NCBI GenBank assembly: GCA_965153355.1
Contig: OZ231127.1
Coordinates: 100,440,001 to 100,504,000 of the forward strand
From: Flaccisagitta enflata
Taxonomy: Eukaryota; Chaetognatha; Sagittoidea; Aphragmophora
Length of the DNA: 64,000 nucleotides
Direction: 5' to 3'
A program made the translations under genes and the position numbers. The notes under the pieces were generated by a model. The model saw nothing but the letters and a program-made list of their open reading frames with translations, had not been told where the DNA came from and ran no database searches. Shown piece after piece: positions 33,168 to 42,555 of the stretch (position 1 is its first letter; every line of letters begins with the position of its first letter).

Positions 33168-33767
33168 CAGGGTCATCCACCTGAGTTGTCGGATTTTGTT
33201 AAGCTTTTACTGTCTGATGCCAAAAGATATGGATTTAAAATTGATCAAGTCTTAAAGAGTATAGATTGACATTTTTTGTATAAAAATTTCAGCCATTTTG
33301 GTCGAGTAGTTTGTCTTTAACATGAATTTTAATATAAAGCTTTTATTTCAGGGCTGAGCAAATTTTCAAGGAATTATGCCAGTTAACACCTTTTTAGTTT
33401 TTGAATTTCTTTTAGTAATCAATCTAAAACAGGCTTGAATCAGTGACAATATTAAAGTATTTCAATATGTTTGTTAGTTCATCTTTTATATGAGATTTAT
33501 TTTCTCTTTATGGCATGAATAGTAAAAAAAATGAAAATAAATGCAAGCAGAACTCCGAATTTCTGATGGACAATCTGTAAAATGGTAAAATACTTGTTTC
33601 ACTTCAAACTTATGTGAAAGACAAACTACTTGACCAAAATGGCTGAAATTTTTATACAAAAAATGTCAATCTATACTCGTTAAGACTTAATCAATTTCAA
33701 ATCCATATCTCTTGGCAGCTAAGAGTAAAAGCTTAACAGAATCCGACAACTCAGGTGGATGACCCTG
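33168..33767. mobile_element. 600-bp foldback element with TA duplication
   Basis: TA at 33166-33167 and 33768-33769. Ends cagggtcatccacctgagtt and its mirror. Arms of about 170 bp include gattgacattttttgtataa and gagtagtttgtc, mirrored near 33630-33680. The centre is about 250 bp of AT-rich DNA. Confidence 0.85.
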
Positions 33768-33900
33768 TATTATCAACTGATAAAGAGCGGTCTTCATTGA
33801 ACTTCCTTTCAACTATGATTTCAGAATAGATATTACCGAACCATGAATCAGTTTAGCCATTAGTTCTCACTGAGAATGTAGTCTGGTGGAAATCCATGAC

Positions 33901-34311
<411 letters not shown>

Positions 34312-34445
34312 CTCAACTATGCCTCACGGCGCTTTACCCTACTTTTCCTCTCCATTCTGCTGATGACCTGTGACGCTTTTTTCCGACATCCGTCATGAGG
34401 CTTATTAGCCAATAAAAACTTGGTTGCATAAAGGCCTCTGGGCTA

Positions 34446-34748
34446 GGGTGGTCACGAAATAGGGTCAAATTTCAAAAAATGATATACTCAAGTTTTTTGC
34501 CTAAAGGTACCAAAACAGAAGGTTTTCCCACAATTAGAGGTCTGTATTTGAAGACTAAACCATGGCGGCAAAACTATAGGCTTCCTATGGCAATAAAAAA
34601 ATCCCCATAGCAACCCTATAGTTTTGCTGACAAGGTTTCTTGTTTGATTTCACACCCCAGTTTGTGAGAAATCCTTCATTTATTGGATATTTGTGAAAAG
34701 GGCTCAAGTATATCAATATATGCAATTTGACCCAATTCGGGACCACCC
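34446..34748. mobile_element. 303-bp foldback element with TA duplication
   Basis: TA at 34444-34445 and 34749-34750. Ends gggtggtcacgaaatagggt and, in reverse, gggtggtcccgaattgggtc. Inside, ccatggcggcaaaactatag mirrors ccctatagttttgctgacaa near the centre. Confidence 0.8.
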
Positions 34749-34764
34749 TACTCAGGGCATGATG

Positions 34765-34855
34765 GCCTGATAGCCTCAGCCCTCGTGGTATAATGGCCTG
34801 ATAGCCTCGTGGTATAATGGCCTGATGGCCTCGTGGTATAATGGTCTCATTGCAT
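34765..34855. repeat. Short tandem repeat, about 26 bp, three to four copies
   Basis: Unit gcctcgtggtataatggcct followed by gatagcc or gatggcc. The word tggtataatgg fits the tRNA A-box consensus, but no B box or cloverleaf follows. Confidence 0.75.
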
Positions 34856-34914
34856 AACACCTGTTTTAAAATTATTGACAATATAAGCAAGCCAAAAATG
34901 CATAGAAGTATTTC

Positions 34915-35500
34915 AAGGATTGCACATGATCAGCGGTACCCAATCCCCTGCTTGGAGTCATCAGCTGAAATAGTCGCAAAAGCATTAAATGGTCAGCGGT
35001 ACCCATTGTATGTGAGTGTGATGGTGAGAGGGGCAGCGGCTCCAAAGGGGCCGATGACCTATGCTTAGTTAGTTTTGAAGCTTGAGGCTGGAATTTGAGC
35101 CTTGAAGCTGGGATTTGAGCCTCAAAGCTAGGATTTGAGCTTCAAGGTTGGGATTTGAGCCTTGAGGCTGGGATTTGAGCCTCAAGGCTGGGATTTGAGT
35201 CTCGAGACTGGGATTTAAGCCTCAAGGCTGGGATTTGAGCCTCGAGGCTGGAATTAGAGCCTCCAGACTGGGATTCCAGCCTTGAGGCTAGAATTTGAGC
35301 CTCACGGCTGGTAGTTGAGCCTCAAGGCCAGAAATTTAAGGCTAGAGGCTGGAATTTGAGCTTAAAGGGAATTTGAGCCTCAAGGTTGGTATTTAAGCCT
35401 TGAGGCTGGAATTTGAGCCTCTAGGCTTAAATTTGAGCCTCAAGGCTGGAATTTGAGCCTCAGGGCTGGTATTTGAGCCTCAAGGCTGAGGTTTAGCCTC
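34915..35500 (+). mobile_element. FB3 element, right end missing, two stacked outer boxes
   Basis: An FB2-type outer box (gatcagcggtacccaatccc) is followed at 34975 by an FB3 outer box (gtcgcaaaagcattaaatgg) and end (ggggcagcggctccaaaggg, gccgatgacctatgctta). About twenty 20-bp words (gggatttgagcctcaaggct) run to 35500, where the next FB3 begins without any right end. Confidence 0.8.
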
Positions 35501-35502
35501 AA

Positions 35503-35865
35503 TAGTCGCAAAAGCGTTAGATGGTCAGCGGTACCCGTTGCCCCTATGTGTGTGTAAGTGGGTGTGAGGTGGTTAGAGGGGCAGCGGCCCCGAAGGGGCC
35601 GATGACCTATGCTGTCTTTATTTGGGCCTCAAGGATGGAATCAGGGCCTGGAGGCTGGAATTGGGGCCATGAGGCTTAGATTAGGGCCTTGAGGCTGGGC
35701 TTGAGCTTCGAGGCTGGGATTTCAGCTTCAAGGCTGAGATTTGAGCTTCGAGGCTAGGATTTGAGCTTCAAGGCTGGGATTTGTGCCTTGAGACTGGGAT
35801 TTGAGCCTCAGGGCTGGGATTTGAGCCTGGAGGCTGGGATTTGAGCCTGGGGCTGGGATTTATTG
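35503..35865 (+). mobile_element. FB3 element, right end missing
   Basis: agtcgcaaaagcgttagatg, gtcagcggtacccgttgccc, ggggcagcggccccgaaggg, gccgatgacctatgctgtct, then about twelve 20-bp words. It is cut off by the FB2 outer box that follows. Confidence 0.82.
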
Positions 35866-36580
35866 CCAAGGATCGCACATGGTCAGCGGTACCCGATGCC
35901 CTGCTTGAAGTTATCAGCTGAAGAAGTATTTTCTTGCTAATAAATATATCAACATCTCAAAAGAAGCATCAACTTTGGAAGAGTATTGCTCCTAGTTAAT
36001 TGAAGCTATAATAACGAGATTGGTCTCATTTTGAATATTTGTTTTAACTTGTTAAATTGCGACCAATCTGATAATTATAACTTAAGTTGTTTAGGAGAAC
36101 CACTATTCCAAAGATAAGGCTTCTTTTCAGATGTTGATATACTTATTAGCAAGACAGTAGAGTGAGAGCAGGGCAACGGCCCCAAAGGGCCAATGTCCTG
36201 TAGGACACAGGGGTGAATTTCCTTACTTTCATCCGAGGTCAGATTTTTGGCTTGAGAGGGCAAATTTGAGGATTCATAGGGCCTATTTCAGACCAGAGAC
36301 GGCTGATTTATGGCCTAAGACTTTGGGCCAAAGAGGGCTGGTAGCGGGCAAACGATGGCTGATTTTGGAACTGAGAGAGCCAATTTTAGATCTTAGAAGG
36401 GTGATTTTAGGTATGAGACCGTTAGTTTGGGCCTCTCAGGACTGATTTCAGGCCTGAAAGAGCCAGTTTTGGGCCTGAATGACCTTGGGGGGTATGTACA
36501 TATGGACGAACAGACGGATATAAGGGAATGGACCCCTGTGTACTACAGGACAATGGCGCTTTGGGGCAGCTGCCAAAAAA
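35866..36580 (+). mobile_element. FB2 foldback element with a nested insertion
   Basis: The outer box ccaaggatcgcacatggtca is interrupted by the 229-bp palindrome at 35929. Left end at 36168: cagggcaacggccccaaagg, gccaatgtcctgtaggacac, aggggtgaatttccttactt. Inside are decayed words of type gcctgagagggctgatttta. Right end: tatggacgaacagacggata, gacccctgtgtactacagga, caatggcgctttggggcagc. Confidence 0.82.
35929..36157. mobile_element. 229-bp palindromic element nested in FB2
   Basis: Flanked by TA at 35927-35928 and 36158-36159. The arm tcttgctaataaatatatca, acatctcaaaagaagc mirrors gcttcttttcagatgttgat, atacttattagcaaga. The palindrome continues to the centre (gagattggtc / gaccaatct). Other FB2 copies have gaagaagtggagtgagagc here, so the insertion point is clear. 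The TA target suggests a Tc1/mariner-type MITE. Confidence 0.82.
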
Positions 36581-36959
36581 GCATACAGTGGACTACCACC
36601 TTTTTGTCACCTGATTTAACGACATTTCGGATTTAACATCCAAGTTTCTTTAGTCCCAAATTTTTGCAGGCTTTTGTAATGTTAATTTTACCTGATTTAA
36701 TGACACCTGATATAACAGCCAAACCTGATTTAAAGTCACTATTTTCAGGTCCTTAGGAATTTTTTTCCTCAATTTAGTGACATTGACATTTTATTTATTT
36801 GATTCTTTTATTTTGAATTTTCATTGAAGCTTTGATATATTATTTTTATAAAAAAAACTAAGACTTTAAACACAAAAGTGAACAAAAAAACAGCTTAGGA
36901 ATGAAAAAAACTGTAAACAAAAAGATGAAATTATCATTAGTAGATTAACTTTTTATTGA

Positions 36960-37168
36960 AACAGGGCCAACACCTTAGTCGCGTGCAGTCGATAAGACTA
37001 TAAGACACTAAATGTAAATTGTCTTGAAATAACCTAAAATGACTTTGGATAACTTAAAATGACATAAAACAACCAAAAAAGTTAAGCGTGATGGACTGAG
37101 GGACTGACTGACCAGCAGACAGACGGACAGAGCGGGTCATAAAGTTGCGTGCACGCGATTAAAGATTA
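36960..37168 (+). mobile_element. GC-tip element inside pogo-like copy 1
   Basis: cagggccaacaccttagtcg plus cgtgcagtcg, four aaatgactt-type words, cagacggacagagcgggtca, and taaagttgcgtgcacgcgat. Absent from the matching place (about 54020-54030) of the 53.6-kb copy. Confidence 0.82.
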
Positions 37169-37261
37169 AAATCAAAATCAGCTATTTTTTTAATGATATT
37201 TTCTATCCCACAAATTACTCATGGTATCTTATACTTAATCTTTTACATGCCATTGTGAGTT

Positions 37262-37370
37262 TTTACATGGCTGTCTGTCTGTCTGTTTGTCTGTTATCTG
37301 TTTGTCTATCTGTTTGTCTGTCTGTCTGTCTGCCTGCTGTCTGTCTTTCTGTTTGTCTTTAGCTCTGACT
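37262..37370. repeat. (CTGT)n-rich tract in the pogo-like element
   Basis: ctgtctgtctgtttgtctgt and similar; the second copy has the same tract at 54165-54215. Confidence 0.85.
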
Positions 37371-37667
37371 GTTTCTATGTTTGTTGACCATTTGCATAAA
37401 TGCTTGAAAACTATGATAATCAATTAGAAACTGATGCTAGTCTTAATTGCTCATGAAGCAGTTTTAATGAATGGGAGAAAATTAGAAATTCGATTTAACA
37501 ACATTCGGATTTAACGACCAAAAATCCTTAGTCCCTTCAGGGTCGTTAAATCGGGTTCCCACTGTAATTTCATTTGGCCTATTGAGATGAAATTTAGCCA
37601 AAGCTTTAGTCTAACCTCAATTGAAATTTCACCCAACTTAGGCTACTAGACGTGTGGTTTTTGGGCA

Positions 37668-38195
37668 GCGGCTCCAAAGGGGATGAAGTCCTGTAGAACA
37701 CAGGGGGACTTTTGTTCGTCCATTCGTTTGTTTGTTTGTTTGTTTGTTCGTCCATTTGTCCCCCCCATCAGGCCCCTCAGGCCTTAGGCCTCAAACCTGG
37801 CCTCTCAGGCCTCAAATTAGGCCTCTCAGGCCTCAAATCAGCTATCTAAGCCTCAGTTTATTGCTCTCAGCCTTCAAATCAGTCCTCTGACCTTTTAAGC
37901 CTTAATCCAGCTCTCTCAAACCTCAAGTCAGCCCTCTCAAGCTTCCGATTGGCATTCTGAGGCATTACATCAGCCTTCTTAGACCTAAGTTTAGGCTCTT
38001 GAAGGCCTTCAGTAAGCCCTCTATAGCATCTCATCCACTTCTTCAGACAGGATGAACAAAAGTCCCCCTGTATTCTACAGGACTTCATCCCCTTCGGGGC
38101 CGCTTCCCTGCTTCCCCTCACTCCAATTCACAATCACTCAAAGCAGGGCAACGGGTATCGCTGACCACATATTGCCCTTGGGCGACCTGTTATAA
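37668..38195 (-). mobile_element. FB1 foldback element, complete, outer box on the right
   Basis: Left end ttgggcagcggctccaaagg, ggatgaagtcctgtagaaca, cagggggacttttgttcgtc, (GTTT)n in place of GTCC, C-run. The interior has about ten 20-bp words (gcctctcaggcctcaaatca). Right end: gaacaaaagtccccctgtat, tctacaggacttcatcccct, tcggggccgcttccctgctt. Outer box gcaacgggtatcgctgacca, cccttgggcgacctgtt. Confidence 0.88.
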
Positions 38196-38227
38196 TTGTT
38201 TTTGCTTGATTTTGGTGAAGGTCAATC

Positions 38228-38352
38228 CCATACAGAAGCGGCCCCACACAGAAGCGGCCAAAAATAAGCAGCCATAAAAGAAGCGGCCATAAAAGAAGCG
38301 GCCAAAAATAAACGGCCAAAAAGAGTTGGCCACAAACAAGGCAGCCACAAAC
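38228..38352. repeat. Short tandem repeat (agaagcggccataaa), 7-8 copies
   Basis: Units of 15-18 bp built on aagcggcc with AAAA/ATAAA spacers; the last copies read acaaggcagccacaa. Confidence 0.85.
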
Positions 38353-38394
38353 AAGGCAACCACAACTGTGACCTGGACTCGAAGTGAAAAAGAA

Positions 38395-38740
38395 TCGATA
38401 AAAGGTGATGGCTGAGCAGAAAATGAGGAGATAGAATAGAGGAGGGAGAGGAAGAAGAGAGGATGAAGGATAAAGAAAAGAGGAGGAAGAGAGGAAGAAC
38501 AGAGGAAGAAGAGAGAAAGAGGAGAGGACAAAGAGAGGAGGAGGAAGAGAGGAAGAAGAGAGAAAGAGGTGAGGACGAAGAGAGAAAGAGGAGAGGACGA
38601 AGAGAGGAGGAGGAAGAGAGGTAGAAGAAAGGAATACGGGAGGAAAAAAAAGAGAAAGAAGAGAAGAGGAAGAGAGGAAGAAGGACTTCAGGACGAAAAG
38701 AAGAAGAAAAGAGAAAAGAAAGGAACTTTCCTCTTTTCAA
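38395..38740. repeat. Purine-rich (GAGGAAGA)n tract
   Basis: About 340 bp of almost pure purine, with recurring agagaaagaggagaggac and gaggaagagaggaagaa blocks. Serine/phenylalanine/leucine readings on the minus strand are artefacts. Confidence 0.93.
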
Positions 38741-38834
38741 AGAATCTGCCACCAAACACGGTTTGCAGTGAATGCAAATATTGGCATGTATTAGCCAATA
38801 GACACGATTTACACCCGGTTTACGCTGGTTTAAA

Positions 38835-39115
38835 ATTCAATTGACAATTCAATTTCATTTCATTAACAAACACAGTGACATGATACTTAAAAGAACACTG
38901 AACGGTTTGGTAACCATACAAATTACATTCCTAATTTAAAAAGTTCGAATTGCGATGTTCTAACAATACAGAGACAGGAGGCAGGATCAGTTAAAACACG
39001 AGTTAAAACACGAGTTAAAACACAAGTTAAAACACAAGTTAAAACACAAGTTAAAACACGAGTTGAAAGGTCTTTAACTATTGAATGGCTGAAATTGAAT
39101 TGTCAATCCAATAGG
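38835..39115. mobile_element. Small foldback with a 12-bp array in the loop
   Basis: attgacaattcaatttca at 38839 and its exact mirror at 39090-39110. Between them gttaaaacacga/gttaaaacacaa repeats about six times at 38990-39065. Confidence 0.65.
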
Positions 39116-39164
39116 GAGCTCAATCAAAAAGAGAGAGAGTCGTTTCCCTCTTTTGTTTTTATCT

Positions 39165-39220
39165 TTTTTTTTTTTTTTTTTTTTTTTTTTGTTTTACTTT
39201 TTTTCTTTTTTTTTTTTGGA
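39165..39220. repeat. T-rich tract
   Basis: Two runs of T separated by gttttac/cttt, directly before a GC-tip element. Confidence 0.9.
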
Positions 39221-39227
39221 GAAAATA

Positions 39228-39447
39228 AGGCCGGATACACGGCTACCCCAGTCGCCTGCGGGTGGGCAGGGGCAATGCTGGAGAAGGTCATTACGTTAGA
39301 GCATTTGGGCAGGAGCAGTAGGCTCAAAAAGGTCAGAAACGCCAAAAAAATAAAAAGGGGACTACCGACCAACCGACCAACTGACCGACTGACCAACCGA
39401 CCAACCGACCAACCGACCAACATAGCGGGGTTTAGAGTCGCGACTAA
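39228..39447 (+). mobile_element. GC-tip element, about 220 bp
   Basis: ataaggccggatacacggct, cgcctgcgggtgggcagggg, aaaggtcagaaacgccaaaa, (accg/accaa)n, catagcggggtttagagtcg with a shortened tip (cgact). Confidence 0.8.
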
Positions 39448-39644
39448 AAATAGAGGAAAGTAGAAATTGGCATTCCTTTGGGAGGAATGAACGGAGGAAA
39501 TATAGAGACAAGAATTTCTATTTCTATATTCACATTGCCATCGTATATTAAACATTAAACGATATGAGTTTTCGTTTTGAAATTTCATTGCTTAAAATTA
39601 AACTATCTGAGGTCTGTCAACGATTGATCAATTGAGATTTAATA

Positions 39645-39895
39645 GTTAAAAGTTTAAAAGTTTAAAAGTCTTAAAGTTTTAAAGGTTTAAAAGTTTAAAA
39701 GTTTAAAAGTTTAAAAGTTTAAAAGTTTAAAAGTTTAAAAGTTTAAAAGTTTAAAAGTTTAAAAGTTTAAAAGTTTAAAAGTTTAAAAGTTTAAAAGTTT
39801 AAAAGTTTAAAAGTTTAAAAGTTTAAAAGTTTAAAAGTTTTCAAAGTTTTAAAATTTCAAAGTTTTAAAGTTTTAAAGTTTTAAAGTTTACTTCA
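39645..39895. repeat. (GTTTAAAA)n microsatellite
   Basis: About 25 copies of an 8-bp unit, with T/C variants at both ends. Confidence 0.95.
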
Positions 39896-40180
39896 ATTTG
39901 TTGAAATCTTTTGATGGTTTAGAGATTTCATTATTGTTGTATTGAAGATTGGCATGAGGCTTTAAAATTACTACTCATTTGGTGCAAATAAGTTATCACA
40001 TCAGCACCCATCTAGAAAACTATCCCGCCAGTTATTTGATTTTACTCTTCCCTCTCGTATCTCCAACTACAAATTCTTTTCTCGATTCTTTTTTTTTCAG
40101 TTTCTCTCTCTTTACATGAAAGACACTGAATGAAGAGAAAGTTCTTTGAAAAATATCTATTCTAAGATGCACTAAAACAT
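39896..40180. other. Unannotated spacer
   Basis: No feature supported. Confidence 0.4.
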
Positions 40181-40270
40181 GTCCTTTGAACCAAAAAGAT
40201 CATGGCTTCCAGTTTTGGTTCTCTCTGGAGCGAACGCACTGAATGAACACTGCGCAAAAGTGCACAAATT

Positions 40271-40386
40271 TTGAGACAAAACACTGAAACAGGCGCACAA
40301 TATCTGCACAAGATAAAGCAGCTCATGCACAAAGCAGCCGCAGATAACAACAACAACAGCACCCACCACCACAAGCAACAACAACC

Positions 40387-40480
<94 letters not shown>

Positions 40481-40491
40481 CCACAACAACC

Positions 40492-40531
<40 letters not shown>

Positions 40532-41065
40532 CGGCTATTTCAACAACAAAGACAACAGGACAACAAAAACATTAACTTTAGCAACAACAACCACAACATT
40601 GTAAGAAAAGCCAATTTCGTGAAGCATGAACTCGCTTCTAAGCCGGGGTTTTTGGACCAAGTAACTAAAAAGACGATTCGGTTGAATTCACATGAATTGT
40701 TTGATTCAATGGATGGCTGGTGGCCGCACTTTAGTATCATATGGTGTAATACAAGACATTCACTCAACTGTGGCTGGTGGCCGCACTTTAGTATCATATG
40801 GTGTAAAACAAGACATTTACTCAATTATGGCTGGTGGCCGCACTTTAGTATCATATGGTGTAAAACAAGACATTCACTCAACTGTGGCTGGTGGCCGCAC
40901 TTTAGTATCATATGGCATAAAACGAGACATTCACTCAACTGTGGCTGGTGGCCGCACTTTAGTATCGAATGGCATAAAACAAGACGGTCACTCAACTGTG
41001 GCTGGTTGACGCTCTTCAGTATCATATGGCATAAAACAACACATTTACTCAACTATGGCTGGTAG
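40271..41065 (+). CDS. Doubtful polyglutamine frame fused to a 19-residue repeat array
   Basis: 264 codons from an ATG. Residues 1-33 are mixed (MRQNTETGAQYLHKIKQLMH), about 34-95 are almost pure Q from (CAA)n, and 96-145 are mixed (RKANFVKHELASKPGFLDQV). After that come six copies of a W/H-rich 19-residue repeat (GWWPHFSIIWCKTRHSLNC) encoded by the 57-bp minisatellite. The array unit is divisible by three, so the frame stays open automatically; a second frame is also open across it. No promoter or splice evidence is available. It may be a chance frame; I do not recognise any domain. Confidence 0.2.
40375..40532. repeat. (CAA)n microsatellite
   Basis: About 155 bp of CAA with a few CCA interruptions. 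Confidence 0.97.
40715..41062. repeat. 57-bp minisatellite, six copies
   Basis: ggctggtggccgcactttag recurs at 40715, 40772, 40829, 40886 and 40943; the copy starting at about 41000 is diverged (ggctggttgacgctcttcag). Confidence 0.95.
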
Positions 41066-41079
41066 AGATGCAGAAGCGG

Positions 41080-41275
41080 TAGATTTTTGGACCGCTTCCG
41101 CTTCCGCTTCCAAAAGGCATATTTGAGAATTGACAGCTTCCAGCTTCCGCTTCCACCATTTCAAAAAGCATAGCTTCCGCTTCTGCTTCCGCTTCCACCC
41201 TTTTAAAAGGCATAGCTTTCGCTTCCGCTTCCGCTTCTGCTTCCGCTTCCGCTTCCGCTTCCGCTTCCACATTGT
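41080..41275. repeat. (GCTTCC)n hexamer array in blocks
   Basis: Runs of gcttccgcttccgcttcc are separated by aaaaggcat/aaaagcat blocks about 60 bp apart. Confidence 0.92.
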
Positions 41276-41279
41276 TGAG

Positions 41280-41670
41280 TATTTCACTTAAACGTTTATT
41301 TAAGTTATGTAAAATGTTTTTTTATGTAAAAGAAGAGAGGGGATAAAACGAGGAAATATAAACGATAATAGAAAATATGTTAGTGAGATAGATATTAATA
41401 CAATTTTTTTGCTGTCATTAGTTATTGCAATGAGTTTAAACATTCATTTTGTCTTTATTCATTCATTCATTTAGTTATATATTTATTCATTTATTTTTTT
41501 ATTTTATACCTTTCAACTAATCTTTGAAATGATTTTTTTTCTTAAATTTGTATATTTATTCATGACATCAATGGATCATCTATTTGCTTTTGTTTTTCAA
41601 AAATTTATGAAATCAGGTCTTAAGGTATATGAGTCTTGCTCCTTTCCAATCAACCAATCAACTGTGAATA
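41280..41670. other. Unannotated AT-rich stretch
   Basis: No coding sequence; a short attcattcattcattt run near 41458. Confidence 0.4.
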
Positions 41671-41674
41671 AATG

Positions 41675-41894
<220 letters not shown>

Positions 41895-42002
41895 ATGAGC
41901 AAAAGACAGACAAACAGACATAAAGATATACAGATAGACAGAAAAAAGTCTGATAAAGCGAAAGAAGAATAAAAGGATAGACCAACAGAGACAAACAGAT
42001 GA

Positions 42003-42172
42003 AGGTAACAAGGCCAGATACACGGCTACCCTAGTTGCATGCGGGTGGGCAGGAGCAGTGCCGTACGCTCAAAAGGCTCAAAACGCCGAAAAAGTAAAAA
42101 GGGGACCGACCAACCAACCAACCGACCGACCAACATAGCGGGGTGTAGAGTCGCGTAGCACGCGACTAAAAA
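42003..42172 (+). mobile_element. GC-tip element, about 170 bp
   Basis: aacaaggccagatacacggc, gttgcatgcgggtgggcagg, ctcaaaacgccgaaaaagta, (gaccaacc)n, catagcggggtgtagagtcg and cgtagcacgcgact. Confidence 0.82.
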
Positions 42173-42232
42173 TACACAAAAGCAAAAAAAAAAAACAAAA
42201 AACAAAAAAAAAAATTAGTAAATTATTCTAAA

Positions 42233-42243
42233 ATGCCAACAGC

Positions 42244-42280
<37 letters not shown>

Positions 42281-42330
42281 GCAACAACAACAGCAACAGC
42301 AGAAACAACAACAACCGTAACAACAGCAAC
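42233..42330. repeat. (CAA)n/(CAG)n-rich tract
   Basis: Mixed CAA and CAG triplets; the 63-codon T/A-rich frame across it is probably not a gene. Confidence 0.85.
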
Positions 42331-42430
42331 AGCAGCTGCAGTTATCGCCAGGAAGAAGGCCAATTGTCCAGGCTTGGATACTTTAATCCTTTACTCACTT
42401 AGTGATGAAATAGTGATGGAGTGAACTCTC

Positions 42431-42555
42431 CTGGAATTCTTTATTCAGGAGTGAAAACTGGGATAAAGAGGAAGAAAAGCAGCATCAGAAATTTGAAGTG
42501 GCTTACCAGGTCTTAAGTTCACGTAATCTGACTCTGTGAAACAATCAAACACACA
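42431..42555 (+). other. Short leader before the pol frame
   Basis: 125 bp between the triplet tract and the ATG. It shows no gag sequence, no LTR-like match to the 3' side and no convincing primer-binding site. Confidence 0.35.

Larger units (their letters stand above)
36586..37564. mobile_element. pogo/Tigger-like element, copy 1, with nested GC-tip element
   Basis: TA at 36584-36585 and 37565-37566. Left end cagtggactaccaccttttt; right end in reverse cagtgggaacccgatttaac. The word gatttaacgacatttcggat near the left end and its mirror near 37505 extend the inverted ends. Outside the nested element it is collinear with 53631-54422. No transposase is encoded. Confidence 0.82.

Noticed and set aside
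42233-42424. 63-codon frame just upstream of pol as a possible gag remnant
   Set aside because: Mostly threonine/alanine from CAA/CAG triplets; no capsid or zinc-knuckle motif.
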